Source of the DNA: UBA3537 sp964219345
GTDB taxonomy: Bacteria; Bacteroidota; Bacteroidia; Flavobacteriales; Flavobacteriaceae
Direction of reading: 5' to 3'
NCBI GenBank assembly: GCA_964219345.1
Contig: CAXPPN010000024.1
Span: 1 to 64,000, forward strand
DNA length: 64,000 nt
In this document: positions 1-8,021 of the stretch, one piece after another
How the letters are laid out: each line of letters starts with the position of its first letter
How positions within the stretch are numbered: the first letter of the stretch is position 1
Program-made: the position numbers and the translations under genes
The notes under the pieces: model-generated
Databases searched by the model: none
Seen by the model: the letters and a program-made list of their open reading frames with translations, nothing else
Told to the model about the DNA's origin: nothing

Positions 1-615
1 AAAATCTACGATATTTTTATATCCAATACCTAAACGAGAGGTGTAAAATGCAAATTTTGGTTCCTCTTCAGAAGCAATTCGAATTCCTACTTTGAACTTA
101 TGTTTGATTTCATTCATTAATAGAGGTAATTCCTCATAATTGTCTATTATTGGGATACAATTTTTATGACCATCATTTATAAGCTTTGCAATATTAGATA
201 TATATTTCTCTCTTTTGAATCCATTGCAGATTACATAGGTGTTATTTTCAATTTTACCTTCTTTTTTTAATGCTTCAACAATATCTATGTCAAATGCAGA
301 GGAGGTTTCAATGTGAACATCGTTTTTGAGAACTTCATCCAGAACAAACTTGAAATGTGAGCTTTTGGTGCAATAACAATAGTGATACTTTCCCTCGTAA
401 TTGTTTTTATTCATTGCGTTGTAAAACCATTGCTTAGCTTTATTTATATTCTCAGATATTTTAGGTAAATATGTAAACCTCAGAGGAGTGCCAAATTGAT
501 GAACCAATTCCATCAAATCGATATTATGGAACTCAAGGTTATTTCCGTTTAAATTAAACTCTTGATTTGGAAAATCAAAAGTTTGATTAATAAAATCTGT
601 ATATTTTGTTTTCAT
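1..615 (-). CDS. speA: Arginine decarboxylase (biosynthetic type), N-terminal 205 residues; 3' end outside window
   Basis: Reading the minus strand from an ATG at 615 gives an uninterrupted frame to the window edge. The product matches the N-terminal half of the PLP fold III decarboxylases of the arginine/diaminopimelate group: the PLP lysine is in the YCTKSS motif (Lys84) and the barrel continues through IPIIDNYEE and the GIRIASEEEPKF stretch. The family normally runs to about 460 residues, so more than half is missing because of the window cut. The role inferred is arginine to agmatine, the first step of polyamine synthesis in flavobacteria. Diaminopimelate or carboxynorspermidine decarboxylase are alternatives, but the N-terminus fits the flavobacterial arginine decarboxylase best. 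No clear promoter is visible; a perfect palindrome lies 76 bases upstream of the start. Confidence 0.8.
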   Translation of the reverse strand, partial: MKTKYTDFINQTFDFPNQEFNLNGNNLEFHNIDLMELVHQFGTPLRFTYLPKISENINKAKQWFYNAMNKNNYEGKYHYCYCTKSSHFKFVLDEVLKNDVHIETSSAFDIDIVEALKKEGKIENNTYVICNGFKREKYISNIAKLINDGHKNCIPIIDNYEELPLLMNEIKHKFKVGIRIASEEEPKFAFYTSRLGIGYKNIVDF

Positions 616-910
616 CGAATTTTAAAGAAAAAATAGTTACTGTATGCCGGAACGGGCTAATTTTTAAATAGTAATATTATCAATGAAATTCAAATTCGAA
701 TTTGCAATATTAAAAAGCAAATTATATTGTAGAGGTAAAACAAAAAAACGGAAGTTAGCTTTAAATTTCGGGGGTTTAAACGATAAACCAAATCTGGGTT
801 TGACTTCCTAATTCCCAGAGCACCGAACGTAAAAACAGTTTTCAAAGTGTTCAGCCAAAAGATGTATGATCCATCAATTGTGCAACAAAGTAAAGTTAAA
901 AATCAATACA
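616..910. other. Intergenic region with palindromes upstream of speA
   Basis: No supportable gene is seen on either strand. It contains a perfect 14-base palindrome, CAAATTCGAATTTG, at 691-704, and a nested set of inverted repeats: GGAAGT near 750 pairs with ACTTCC near 804, enclosing a GGTTTA/TAAACC hairpin around 774-790. These could be operator or leader elements of the minus-strand decarboxylase gene, but nothing beyond the repeats supports this. Confidence 0.35.
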
Positions 911-1206
911 ATGTATTATTTTTTTTTAAAAATTAATGATTTTATTAAAATTGCATATTTAGTCAATGGAGTTTACAACATGGAAGTTGAGAAATATCCC
1001 GAAGCTTTACAAGATATTACGAATACATTGAATTAATTGAATAATGGTCCAGTGGCTATCTAATAAGGGAGCTAATTAAAATAAATATGTCTGCGATGAT
1101 TTTAACTTAGCTCTTCAAATTTCTCAAAAAAAATGAAAATCAATCTGAACAAGACCAATAAGAAATTCAAAAATTCATTGATGAAAAATGTAAAAAAATA
1201 AATTAA
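911..1206 (+). pseudogene. Possible decayed small gene, frameshifted and interrupted by stops
   Basis: A 41-codon frame starts with ATG at 911 and ends at 1034-1036. Directly after it, pieces of protein-like sequence continue in shifting frames: LNNGPVAI just after the first stop, NKYVCDDFNLALQIS around 1080-1125, and NENQSEQDQ, stop, EIQKFIDEKCKKIN ending at 1204-1206. The charged, helix-like composition of these pieces is more protein-like than the surrounding AT-rich DNA. The inference is a single gene of roughly 95 codons broken by frameshifts and stops. I do not recognise the family. Chance similarity to coding sequence in AT-rich DNA is a real alternative. Confidence 0.3.
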
Positions 1207-1293
1207 AATTAATGTTTAATACAATTACTTGACTTTGCTTTGAATTGATTAGTTTTATTTTTAACTTGCTAATTAAAACCAATTTAAAATAAG

Positions 1294-1815
1294 ATGAAAA
1301 CAATTAACTTACTAACCTTTCTTTCAGTACTCTTGATTGGATGTACGGAAACTGCCTCAAATGATGTAACTACAGCACCAAATGGTGGAAAAATCCTAGG
1401 CGGACCAAATGCTGGTGCCACTTACATATTTGCGAGTGACGAAGTTGGGCAATTAGCGCTTAATTTTTCTGATGCTTTTGTGAGAAAAGATATGGATTTT
1501 CTGTCAACTGAACATTTTACAGATTCAATCTTTTTTTATCCTGAGAAAGGTTTAGAAAAAGTCGTAATGGATTTAGAAACCGGAAAAAAATTAATTCAAG
1601 CCATGCATGAGCCCTATGACTCAATAACCCGATGGGTCTATGATGTTATGCCTGTCATTCCGTCCTATGATAAAGAATTAACAATTGTTATGTTCCCATT
1701 TACTGAGAAGCGTTACAAAAAGGATGGAACAACCGAAAAATACAGATTCTATGAACGACACTACATCAGAAATGGTAAAATTACAGGAGTAAGAAAGTGG
1801 AGTCAAGAAGAATAA
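1294..1815 (+). CDS. Putative lipoprotein, SnoaL/NTF2-like character, function unknown
   Basis: This 173-residue protein begins with a hydrophobic signal ending in the lipobox LLIGC (Cys17), so it is probably a lipid-anchored envelope protein. The rest has no motif I can name with certainty. The segment from about residue 50 has the helix-then-curved-sheet feel of NTF2/SnoaL domains (an early ALNFSDAFVRKDMDFL helix, a late strand pair around ERHYIRNGKITGVRKW). It sits 48 bases upstream of a second lipoprotein with a clearer domain of this kind, so the two are probably cotranscribed and perhaps related by old duplication. A near-match promoter, TGACTTTG, lies at 1230-1237. The function is unknown. 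Confidence 0.55.
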   Translation: MKTINLLTFLSVLLIGCTETASNDVTTAPNGGKILGGPNAGATYIFASDEVGQLALNFSDAFVRKDMDFLSTEHFTDSIFFYPEKGLEKVVMDLETGKKLIQAMHEPYDSITRWVYDVMPVIPSYDKELTIVMFPFTEKRYKKDGTTEKYRFYERHYIRNGKITGVRKWSQEE

Positions 1816-1863
1816 TCATACCTAAATTGAAAAATTAAATTATAAACTATTAAATAACTTGTA

Positions 1864-2742
1864 ATGAAAAATCAAATATTATTGGCAGTTCTTGCAATTA
1901 CAGTGCTGGCGTGCTCAAAGAGTAGTGAAAAAGTGGTGTCTATGGACGCCAAGTCTTTAAAAATTAAGAGTCACATTGATGCTTATATGAATAACGATTC
2001 AAGTGTAGCAGAACAATTATTTGCAGAAGATTTAGAACTCTACGATCAGTTTTCTAATAATCAAAAAAATGGAGAAACTGTCTCAAATCCAGGTGGAAAC
2101 ATGGGTTTAATTGAGGCAGATAAATTTACACATAATTTATTTAGTGAAATTAAATGCACCACAGACAACATAAAAACATATACAGACGCCAATGGGGATG
2201 TCTATACAGTTTTTTGGTCCATGTGGTCTGGTATAGGCAATTTTACAGGCGCCAAGACAACCATTCCATTTCATTGTGTAAGTTTGTGGGAAGGCGACAA
2301 AATTGCTAAAGTATGGCGTTACATGGACCCATCAGCTTTACAAAAAGAAATTGATGCATTTGAAGGAGTTAATAATTCATCAACTAAAGTTATGGGCTTA
2401 GCAGAATTGAAAGTTAATTCTGGTTTTACCAAAAATGACGTTAAAGAATTTATGAAAAGCTTTACAAAATTCGTTAGAGAAACTGAGCCAAATACATATG
2501 ATTTTGGATACTTTATTTCTGCTGATGGAAAGCATGTAAACTTAGTAGAGAAGTATTATGATTCTGCAGATTTTGTTTACCACCTTAATAATTTTGAATC
2601 AAGTGAATTTGCTGAAAAATTCATGACAATTTTTAGTTTAGAGCGAGTTCTTGTAGTTGGAAATAGTTCAGATGCTTTAAAAGCTAAAGTAAAAGGTTAT
2701 GGGGCTGAGCTTCGCGAAAACATTGGGGGTTGGATTGATTAG
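1864..2742 (+). CDS. Putative lipoprotein with N-terminal SnoaL-like domain and C-terminal ferredoxin-like domain
   Basis: The 292-residue product has a signal with lipobox TVLAC (Cys17). Residues about 30-155 look like a SnoaL/NTF2-like fold: IKSHIDAYMNND opening helix, AEDLELYDQF, and a closing WEGDKIAKVWRYMDPS strand pair, typical of DUF4440/SnoaL proteins. Residues about 175-292 resemble a dimeric alpha-beta barrel (antibiotic-monooxygenase-like) with a GYFISADGKHVNLVEKY strand pattern. Such domains bind small hydrophobic ligands, but no catalytic residue can be assigned. It follows the neighbouring lipoprotein by 48 bases and is closed by a terminator at 2750-2770, making a two-gene unit. 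Domain assignment is inference from sequence pattern only. Confidence 0.55.
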   Translation: MKNQILLAVLAITVLACSKSSEKVVSMDAKSLKIKSHIDAYMNNDSSVAEQLFAEDLELYDQFSNNQKNGETVSNPGGNMGLIEADKFTHNLFSEIKCTTDNIKTYTDANGDVYTVFWSMWSGIGNFTGAKTTIPFHCVSLWEGDKIAKVWRYMDPSALQKEIDAFEGVNNSSTKVMGLAELKVNSGFTKNDVKEFMKSFTKFVRETEPNTYDFGYFISADGKHVNLVEKYYDSADFVYHLNNFESSEFAEKFMTIFSLERVLVVGNSSDALKAKVKGYGAELRENIGGWID

Positions 2743-2749
2743 TTTTTTT

Positions 2750-2770
2750 AAAATCCTAACGGATTTTTCT
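2750..2770 (+). terminator. Terminator after the lipoprotein pair
   Basis: AAAATCC (2750-2756) pairs with GGATTTT (2761-2767) over a TAAC loop, followed by a short T run. It starts eight bases after the stop codon. Confidence 0.6.
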
Positions 2771-2838
2771 TAAATGAAATTATGTAATTAAATTAATATA
2801 ATCTCTAAAAAGTTCGAACTTCCATAAGTTAGGGTCAC

Positions 2839-2870
2839 AAAGGGAATTGCAGCGATGTAGTTCCCTTTTT
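2839..2870 (+). terminator. Second terminator-like hairpin before ugd
   Basis: AAAGGGAA (2839-2846) pairs with TTCCCTTT (2861-2868), followed by T residues. It lies well beyond the first terminator with no gene between; a 12-base palindrome AAGTTCGAACTT is at 2810-2821. It may be a backup terminator or the end of a short untranslated RNA. Confidence 0.5.
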
Positions 2871-2891
2871 TATGTTTTGATTTATATGATG

Positions 2892-2899
2892 TAATTTTG
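2892..2899 (+). promoter_or_regulatory. Promoter -7 element of the ugd operon
   Basis: TAATTTTG matches the Bacteroidota -7 consensus TAnnTTTG (from Bacteroides primary-sigma promoters). It is 60 bases before the ugd start and is downstream of both terminators, so the sugar operon has its own promoter. Confidence 0.55.
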
Positions 2900-2959
2900 C
2901 CATATCTGTCTAAACATATATCTTGCACAAAGTTTATTACTAGGTAAAAAATAGAATTA

Positions 2960-4351
2960 ATGAAGATAAATTCAATTTGTTGTATTGGAGCAGGCTATGT
3001 TGGAGGACCAACAATGTCTGTTATTGCTCAGAAAAACCCACATATAAAAGTTACTGTTGTTGATGTTAATACCAATCGAATTGCTGCTTGGAATAGTGAA
3101 GATTTATCACAACTTCCAATTTTCGAGCCTGGTTTGGACAAAGTAGTTGAAGAAGCCCGTGGTCGAAATTTGTTTTTCTCTACTGAAGTTGATAAAGCTA
3201 TTGATGCTGCCGAAATGATTTTTATTTCTGTTAATACTCCAACAAAAACCTATGGTGCAGGAAAAGGAATGGCTGCAGACCTTCAATATGTGGAGCTGTG
3301 TGCACGTCAAATTGCAAAAGTTTCAACATCCAATAAAATTATTGTAGAAAAATCAACACTTCCAGTAAAAACAGCAGAAGCTATAAAAGATATTTTAGAC
3401 AATACAGGAAATGGCATCCATTTTGAAATTTTATCCAATCCAGAATTTTTGGCAGAAGGAACAGCAATTCAAGACCTAGAAGCACCAGATCGCGTACTTA
3501 TAGGTGGAGAACCAACAAAAACAGGACAAGAAGCTATTGAGGTTCTAAAAAATATTTATGCAGCTTGGGTTCCAGAAAATCAAATTATTACAACCAATTT
3601 GTGGTCTTCAGAGCTTTCAAAATTAACAGCAAATGCATTTTTAGCGCAACGTGTGTCGTCCATTAATGCCTTAACAGAACTTTGCGAAAAAACAGGAGCA
3701 AATATAAATGAAGTCGCCAATGCCATTGGAACAGACTCTAGAATAGGACCTAAATTTTTAAAAGCATCTGTTGGATTCGGAGGTTCTTGTTTTCAAAAAG
3801 ATATTCTAAACCTAGTTTACATCTGTAAATCTTTAGGATTAAATGAAGCTGCAGATTATTGGGAGCAAGTGATTATTATGAATAATCATCAGAGAAAACG
3901 CTTTGCCGATCAAATCGTAAAAGCATTGTATGGAACTGTAGCCGATAAAAAAATTGCCTTTTTTGGCTGGGCATTTAAAAAGGACACAAATGATACACGA
4001 GAGTCCGCAGCTATTTATATAGCCGATAAACTAATCGATGAGCATGCCAATATTCAAGTTTATGATCCAAAAGTTTCTGCACTTCAAATGCAATCAGATT
4101 TAAATTATTTGAATTCAAGATCAGAATCTGAAAATGAAAACTATTTATCTTCTAAAAATGACCCATACAAAGCCGTTGAAGGTGCTCATGCGTTAGCTGT
4201 CATTACAGAATGGGATGAGTTTAAAACTTATGATTGGAAAAAAATATACGACAGCATGAGTAAACCTGCCTATATTTTTGATGGCCGAAATTTACTAGAT
4301 AAACAGGAGCTAGAAGCTATTGGGTTTTCATATAAAGGGATTGGGCAGTAA
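2960..4351 (+). CDS. ugd: UDP-glucose 6-dehydrogenase, animal-type
   Basis: Cytoplasmic enzyme oxidising UDP-glucose twice with NAD+ to UDP-glucuronate. The 463-residue protein has the Rossmann motif GAGYVG (residues 10-15), SVNTPTKTYG (90-99), EKSTLPVKTAE, the substrate segment NPEFLAEGTA, and the catalytic cysteine in GFGGSCFQKD (Cys277). A second Rossmann-like half ends in IFDGRNLLD. The length, the AWNS...LPIFEPGL segment and the TNLWSSELSKL block follow the animal UGDH pattern closely rather than the shorter, roughly 390- or 440-residue bacterial forms. It heads a four-gene operon; the next gene, 13 bases away, acts on its product. Confidence in function is very high. Confidence 0.96.
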   Translation: MKINSICCIGAGYVGGPTMSVIAQKNPHIKVTVVDVNTNRIAAWNSEDLSQLPIFEPGLDKVVEEARGRNLFFSTEVDKAIDAAEMIFISVNTPTKTYGAGKGMAADLQYVELCARQIAKVSTSNKIIVEKSTLPVKTAEAIKDILDNTGNGIHFEILSNPEFLAEGTAIQDLEAPDRVLIGGEPTKTGQEAIEVLKNIYAAWVPENQIITTNLWSSELSKLTANAFLAQRVSSINALTELCEKTGANINEVANAIGTDSRIGPKFLKASVGFGGSCFQKDILNLVYICKSLGLNEAADYWEQVIIMNNHQRKRFADQIVKALYGTVADKKIAFFGWAFKKDTNDTRESAAIYIADKLIDEHANIQVYDPKVSALQMQSDLNYLNSRSESENENYLSSKNDPYKAVEGAHALAVITEWDEFKTYDWKKIYDSMSKPAYIFDGRNLLDKQELEAIGFSYKGIGQ

Positions 4352-4364
4352 TTTCTCATAAGCC

Positions 4365-5387
4365 ATGAATACTAAAACAATTTTAGTTACAGGTGCTGCA
4401 GGCTTTATTGGATTTCATTTAAGTAAACACCTTTCTGAACTAGGGCATTCTGTTATTGGAATTGATAACATCAACGATTATTACGATATAAATTTAAAAT
4501 ATAATAGACTCGAAGTTTTAGGGATTAAACGCAACGAAGCATCCAAGTGGAACAATACTTCCAAAAGTAATTTAAAAAATTCTTCGTTTACTTTTATTCG
4601 TACAAATATAGAAGATACGAATGCCTTAAATCTAATTTTTAAAACTTATAAATTTGACCTAGTTTGTCATCTTGCTGCTCAAGCTTTTGTTCGTTCATCA
4701 TTAGAGGATTCAAATGTGTATTTGGATAGTAATATTGTTGGATTTTTGAATGTATTAGAATGTTGTCGTAAATATAAAATTCCAAGATTAGTGTATGCAA
4801 GCAGTTCAAGTGTTTATGGTAATACACCCGAAGTACCCTTTCAAGAAACAGCTAAAGTAGATCACCCTTTAAGTATGTATGCTGTTTCCAAAAAAACGAA
4901 TGAACTCATGGCACATACCTACAGTCATTTGTATGGAATTGAAACCATTGGTTTGCGGTTTTTTACAGTATATGGTCCTTGGGGTCGACCCGATATGGCA
5001 CTATTTATTTTTACAAATGCGCTATTAAAACGAAAACCTTTAAATATATTTAATCATGGAAACCATATGCGTGATTTTACTTATATTGACGACATTATTA
5101 AAAGCTTAGAACTAACACTATCAAATAAATCAAATAATAAAAATCTGTATAAAATTTATAATATTGGGAACAATACTCCTGTTAAGTTATTAGATTTGAT
5201 ACAGGAAATTGAAATAATAACAGGATTGAAATCAAAACTTAAACTTCAATCGCTTCAGCCTGGCGATGCTCATCATACATGGGCATGTACAAATGCGTTT
5301 ATGAAAGATTATGGATTTCAACCTAAAACTCCATTAAAAACAGGGATAAATACTTTTTATCAATGGTATAAATCTTATTATAAATGA
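4365..5387 (+). CDS. UDP-glucuronate 4-epimerase (extended SDR)
   Basis: Predicted to interconvert UDP-glucuronate and UDP-galacturonate. The 340-residue protein has TGAAGFIGFHL (GxxGxxG, residues 9-16), the IDNINDYYD signature following the second strand, the SSSSVYG serine motif, YAVSK catalytic Tyr/Lys, and RFFTVYGPWGRPDMA, which is characteristic of UDP-glucuronate epimerases (CapI/LspL/Cap1J type) as opposed to GalE. A Lys/Asn/Ser-rich insertion of about 25 residues follows residue 50. It lies between ugd, which makes its substrate, and rmlB, with which it overlaps by four bases (ATGA), implying translational coupling. Confidence 0.9.
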   Translation: MNTKTILVTGAAGFIGFHLSKHLSELGHSVIGIDNINDYYDINLKYNRLEVLGIKRNEASKWNNTSKSNLKNSSFTFIRTNIEDTNALNLIFKTYKFDLVCHLAAQAFVRSSLEDSNVYLDSNIVGFLNVLECCRKYKIPRLVYASSSSVYGNTPEVPFQETAKVDHPLSMYAVSKKTNELMAHTYSHLYGIETIGLRFFTVYGPWGRPDMALFIFTNALLKRKPLNIFNHGNHMRDFTYIDDIIKSLELTLSNKSNNKNLYKIYNIGNNTPVKLLDLIQEIEIITGLKSKLKLQSLQPGDAHHTWACTNAFMKDYGFQPKTPLKTGINTFYQWYKSYYK

Positions 5388-6424
5388 AAAAAATACTAAT
5401 AACAGGAGGCGCAGGGTTTATTGGCGCCCACGTTGTACGATTGTTTGTCAATCAATACCCAAAATATCATATTTACAATATGGATGCCCTTACCTATGCT
5501 GGGAATCTAGAGAATTTAACAGATATTGAAAATGAGCCTAATTATACATTTTTAAAAGGTGATATAACAGATGAAAATTTTATTCATCAGTCTTTTGAAC
5601 ACTATAACTTTACTGATGTTATTCACTTAGCAGCAGAATCTCATGTAGATCGTTCTATCAATGACCCTTTGGCTTTTGCCAAAACAAATATTCTAGGGAC
5701 AATGATTTTGCTCAATGCTTTTAAATCTTTGTGGGGAAATTCTTGGGAATCACATCGCTTTTATCACGTGAGCACCGACGAAGTTTATGGAACTTTAGTA
5801 GAAGATGGACTTTTTCTTGAAACAACACCCTATGATCCCAATTCACCATATTCTGCTTCAAAAGCCAGTTCAGACCATTTTGTGCGTGCCTACGGCGAAA
5901 CTTATGGATTACCATATGTGATTTCAAATTGTTCTAACAATTATGGGCCAAATCAATTTCCAGAAAAATTAATTCCACTATTCATAAATAATATTTTAGA
6001 AAAGAAACCATTGCCAGTTTATGGCGATGGCAACTACACTCGCGATTGGTTGTATGTTGTAGATCATGCCCGAGCCATTGATATGGTTTTTCATCAAGGG
6101 AAAAATCATGAAACCTATAACATAGGAGGGTTTAATGAATGGAAAAATATTGATTTGGTCAAGGAATTATGTAAACAAATGGATCAACAAATGGGGCAAT
6201 CAGAAGGAACGTCTTCAAATCTTATTACTTTTGTAAAAGACCGTCCAGGACATGATTTGCGCTATGCGATTGATGCTTCCAAAATCCAAAATAATTTAGG
6301 TTGGACTCCCTCTGTTATTTTTGAAGAAGGGTTGTCCAAAACTATTGATTGGTACCTTAAAAATACGTCTTGGTTGGAGCATGTGCGTTCTGGAAGTTAT
6401 AAAAATTATAAAAAAAATAAATAG
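5384..6424 (+). CDS. rfbB: dTDP-glucose 4,6-dehydratase
   Basis: Converts dTDP-glucose to dTDP-4-keto-6-deoxyglucose using tightly bound NAD+. The 346-residue protein shows GGAGFIGAHV at the N-terminus, HLAAESHVDRSI, STDEVYG (with the Asp-Glu pair that performs dehydration, a mark of this family within extended SDRs), YSASKASSDH (YxxxK) and NCSNNYGPNQFPEKLIP. It overlaps the upstream epimerase by four bases and abuts rmlA with no gap. The order rmlB-rmlA is normal, but rmlC and rmlD, needed for dTDP-rhamnose, do not follow; the next gene is on the other strand. The product may therefore feed another deoxysugar, or rmlC/rmlD may be elsewhere. Confidence 0.95.
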   Translation: MKKILITGGAGFIGAHVVRLFVNQYPKYHIYNMDALTYAGNLENLTDIENEPNYTFLKGDITDENFIHQSFEHYNFTDVIHLAAESHVDRSINDPLAFAKTNILGTMILLNAFKSLWGNSWESHRFYHVSTDEVYGTLVEDGLFLETTPYDPNSPYSASKASSDHFVRAYGETYGLPYVISNCSNNYGPNQFPEKLIPLFINNILEKKPLPVYGDGNYTRDWLYVVDHARAIDMVFHQGKNHETYNIGGFNEWKNIDLVKELCKQMDQQMGQSEGTSSNLITFVKDRPGHDLRYAIDASKIQNNLGWTPSVIFEEGLSKTIDWYLKNTSWLEHVRSGSYKNYKKNK

Positions 6425-7294
6425 ATGAAAGGAATTGTACTAGCAGGTGGTTCAGGAACCCGTTTGCATCCTCTTACTTTGAGTGTCAGTAAGCAAATGC
6501 TCCCTGTATATGATAAACCCATGATATATTACCCATTATCTGTTTTGATGCATGCTGGGATTCGAGAAATTTTGATTATTTCTACACCACATGATTTGCC
6601 AAATTTTGAACGTCTTTTAGGTGATGGCTCCAATTTTGGATTACAATTATCTTATAAGGAACAACCCTCACCAGATGGTTTAGCTCAAGCATTTATTATT
6701 GGAGAATCCTTTATAGGTGATGATGATGTTTGTATGGTTTTGGGTGATAATATTTTTTATGGCGTAGGTTTAGATCAGCTTTTGAAATCTGCGGTTAAAA
6801 CAGTAGAAAAATCTCAAAAAGCAGTTGTTTTTGGAAGTTATGTCAAAGATCCAGAGCGCTACGGTGTTGCTGAATTTGATTTAGATCAAAATGTTGTAAG
6901 TATTGAAGAGAAACCAAAAACTCCAAAATCAAATTATGCCGTTGTTGGGCTGTATTTTTATCCTAATTCTGTGGTGAATATTGCAAAAAAAATAAAACCT
7001 TCAGATCGTGGAGAGCTTGAAATTACGTCTGTAAATGTTAATTATTTACAGCAGAATCAATTAAAAATGGAAGTCCTAAAACGGGGTTTTGCGTGGCTTG
7101 ATACTGGAACTCATGAAGCACTTTCGGAAGCTACAGAATTTGTAAAAGCAATTGAAAAACGTACAGGTCAAAAAGTAGCATGTCCAGAAGAAATTGCTCT
7201 ACAAATGGGTTGGATTTCCAAAACTGAATTGGCAAAACGTATTGCTAATCTCAAAGGAGATTATTATGCCTATTTAAAAGAGGTTATAGGTTAA
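6425..7294 (+). CDS. rfbA: Glucose-1-phosphate thymidylyltransferase
   Basis: Makes dTDP-glucose from dTTP and glucose 1-phosphate, supplying the substrate of the gene just upstream. The 289-residue protein opens with GIVLAGGSGTRLHPLT (nucleotide-binding GGxGTRL), then SKQMLPVYDKPMIYYPL, LGDNIFYG, EEKPKTPKSNYAVVGLYFY and WLDTGTHEAL, all diagnostic for RmlA of the short type. The length is normal. It is the last gene of the ugd operon, and the stop is three bases from the convergent rpe gene, so no separate terminator fits between them. Confidence 0.96.
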   Translation: MKGIVLAGGSGTRLHPLTLSVSKQMLPVYDKPMIYYPLSVLMHAGIREILIISTPHDLPNFERLLGDGSNFGLQLSYKEQPSPDGLAQAFIIGESFIGDDDVCMVLGDNIFYGVGLDQLLKSAVKTVEKSQKAVVFGSYVKDPERYGVAEFDLDQNVVSIEEKPKTPKSNYAVVGLYFYPNSVVNIAKKIKPSDRGELEITSVNVNYLQQNQLKMEVLKRGFAWLDTGTHEALSEATEFVKAIEKRTGQKVACPEEIALQMGWISKTELAKRIANLKGDYYAYLKEVIG

Positions 7295-7297
7295 GAA

Positions 7298-7957
7298 TTA
7301 AGCAGTTACATGTTTTAATTCTTCTATCGTTTTTGATGGATTTTCACTTTTAAAAACAAAGCTACCTGCTACCAATACATCAGCTCCTGCATCTTTCAAT
7401 GCCTTAGCGTTTGTAGAAGTCACACCACCATCAATTTCAATTTTTGTAGAAGCGTCTTTAGAGGTTATTAGTGCTTTGAGTTGTTTCACTTTTTCGTAAG
7501 TATTTTCAATAAAGCTTTGACCACCAAAACCTGGATTTACACTCATAATACAGACCAAATCAATATCTTGAATAGTATCTTCTAAAACATTGATGTTTGT
7601 ATGAGGATTGAGCGCAACACCTGCCTTCATCCCTTCTTTTTTTATGGCTTGGAGTGTACGGTGTAAATGCGTACAAGCTTCGTAATGTACTGTAAGAATA
7701 TCACTTCCAAGCTCTGCAAATGTTTTGATATAACGATCGGGGTCTACAATCATTAAATGAACATCAACTGTTTTTTTTGCATGTTTTGTTATTGACTTTA
7801 AAACAGGCATTCCAAAAGAAATATTAGGAACAAATACACCGTCCATGATATCAATATGAAACCAATCTGCTTGACTGGTATTTACCATTTCTATATCACG
7901 TTGTAGATTTGCAAAATCTGCGGCAAGAATTGAAGGTGCTATTAGCGAAGAACTCAT
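7298..7957 (-). CDS. rpe: Ribulose-phosphate 3-epimerase
   Basis: Interconverts ribulose 5-phosphate and xylulose 5-phosphate in the pentose phosphate pathway. The 219-residue TIM barrel has the metal-site motifs WFHIDIMDGVFVPN (His and Asp), VHLMIVDP, MSVNPGFGGQ (phosphate loop) and EIDGGV with the catalytic Asp. Length and motif order are those of the standard enzyme. It has its own promoter 15 bases upstream and is separated from rpoD by a terminator at 7991-8018. Confidence 0.96.
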   Translation of the reverse strand: MSSSLIAPSILAADFANLQRDIEMVNTSQADWFHIDIMDGVFVPNISFGMPVLKSITKHAKKTVDVHLMIVDPDRYIKTFAELGSDILTVHYEACTHLHRTLQAIKKEGMKAGVALNPHTNINVLEDTIQDIDLVCIMSVNPGFGGQSFIENTYEKVKQLKALITSKDASTKIEIDGGVTSTNAKALKDAGADVLVAGSFVFKSENPSKTIEELKHVTA

Positions 7958-7972
7958 ACATTTAGTTTAATA

Positions 7973-7980
7973 CAAAAATA
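7973..7980 (-). promoter_or_regulatory. Promoter -7 element of rpe
   Basis: Minus strand TATTTTTG, 15 bases before the rpe ATG and downstream of the rpoD terminator. Confidence 0.45.
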
Positions 7981-7990
7981 ATATAAAAAT

Positions 7991-8018
7991 AAACCCCTGC
8001 CAACAGCAAGGGTTTTGT
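7991..8018 (-). terminator. rpoD terminator
   Basis: Read on the minus strand, AAACCC-TTGC pairs with GCA-GGGGTTT over a short loop with one mismatch, beginning a few bases after the rpoD stop and followed by ATTTTT. Confidence 0.6.
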
Positions 8019-8021
8019 TTT

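Noticed and set aside
2806..2830. GTTCGAA sequence resembling a tRNA T-loop
   Set aside because: No acceptor stem, D-arm or anticodon arm can be built around it; it is part of a simple palindrome.
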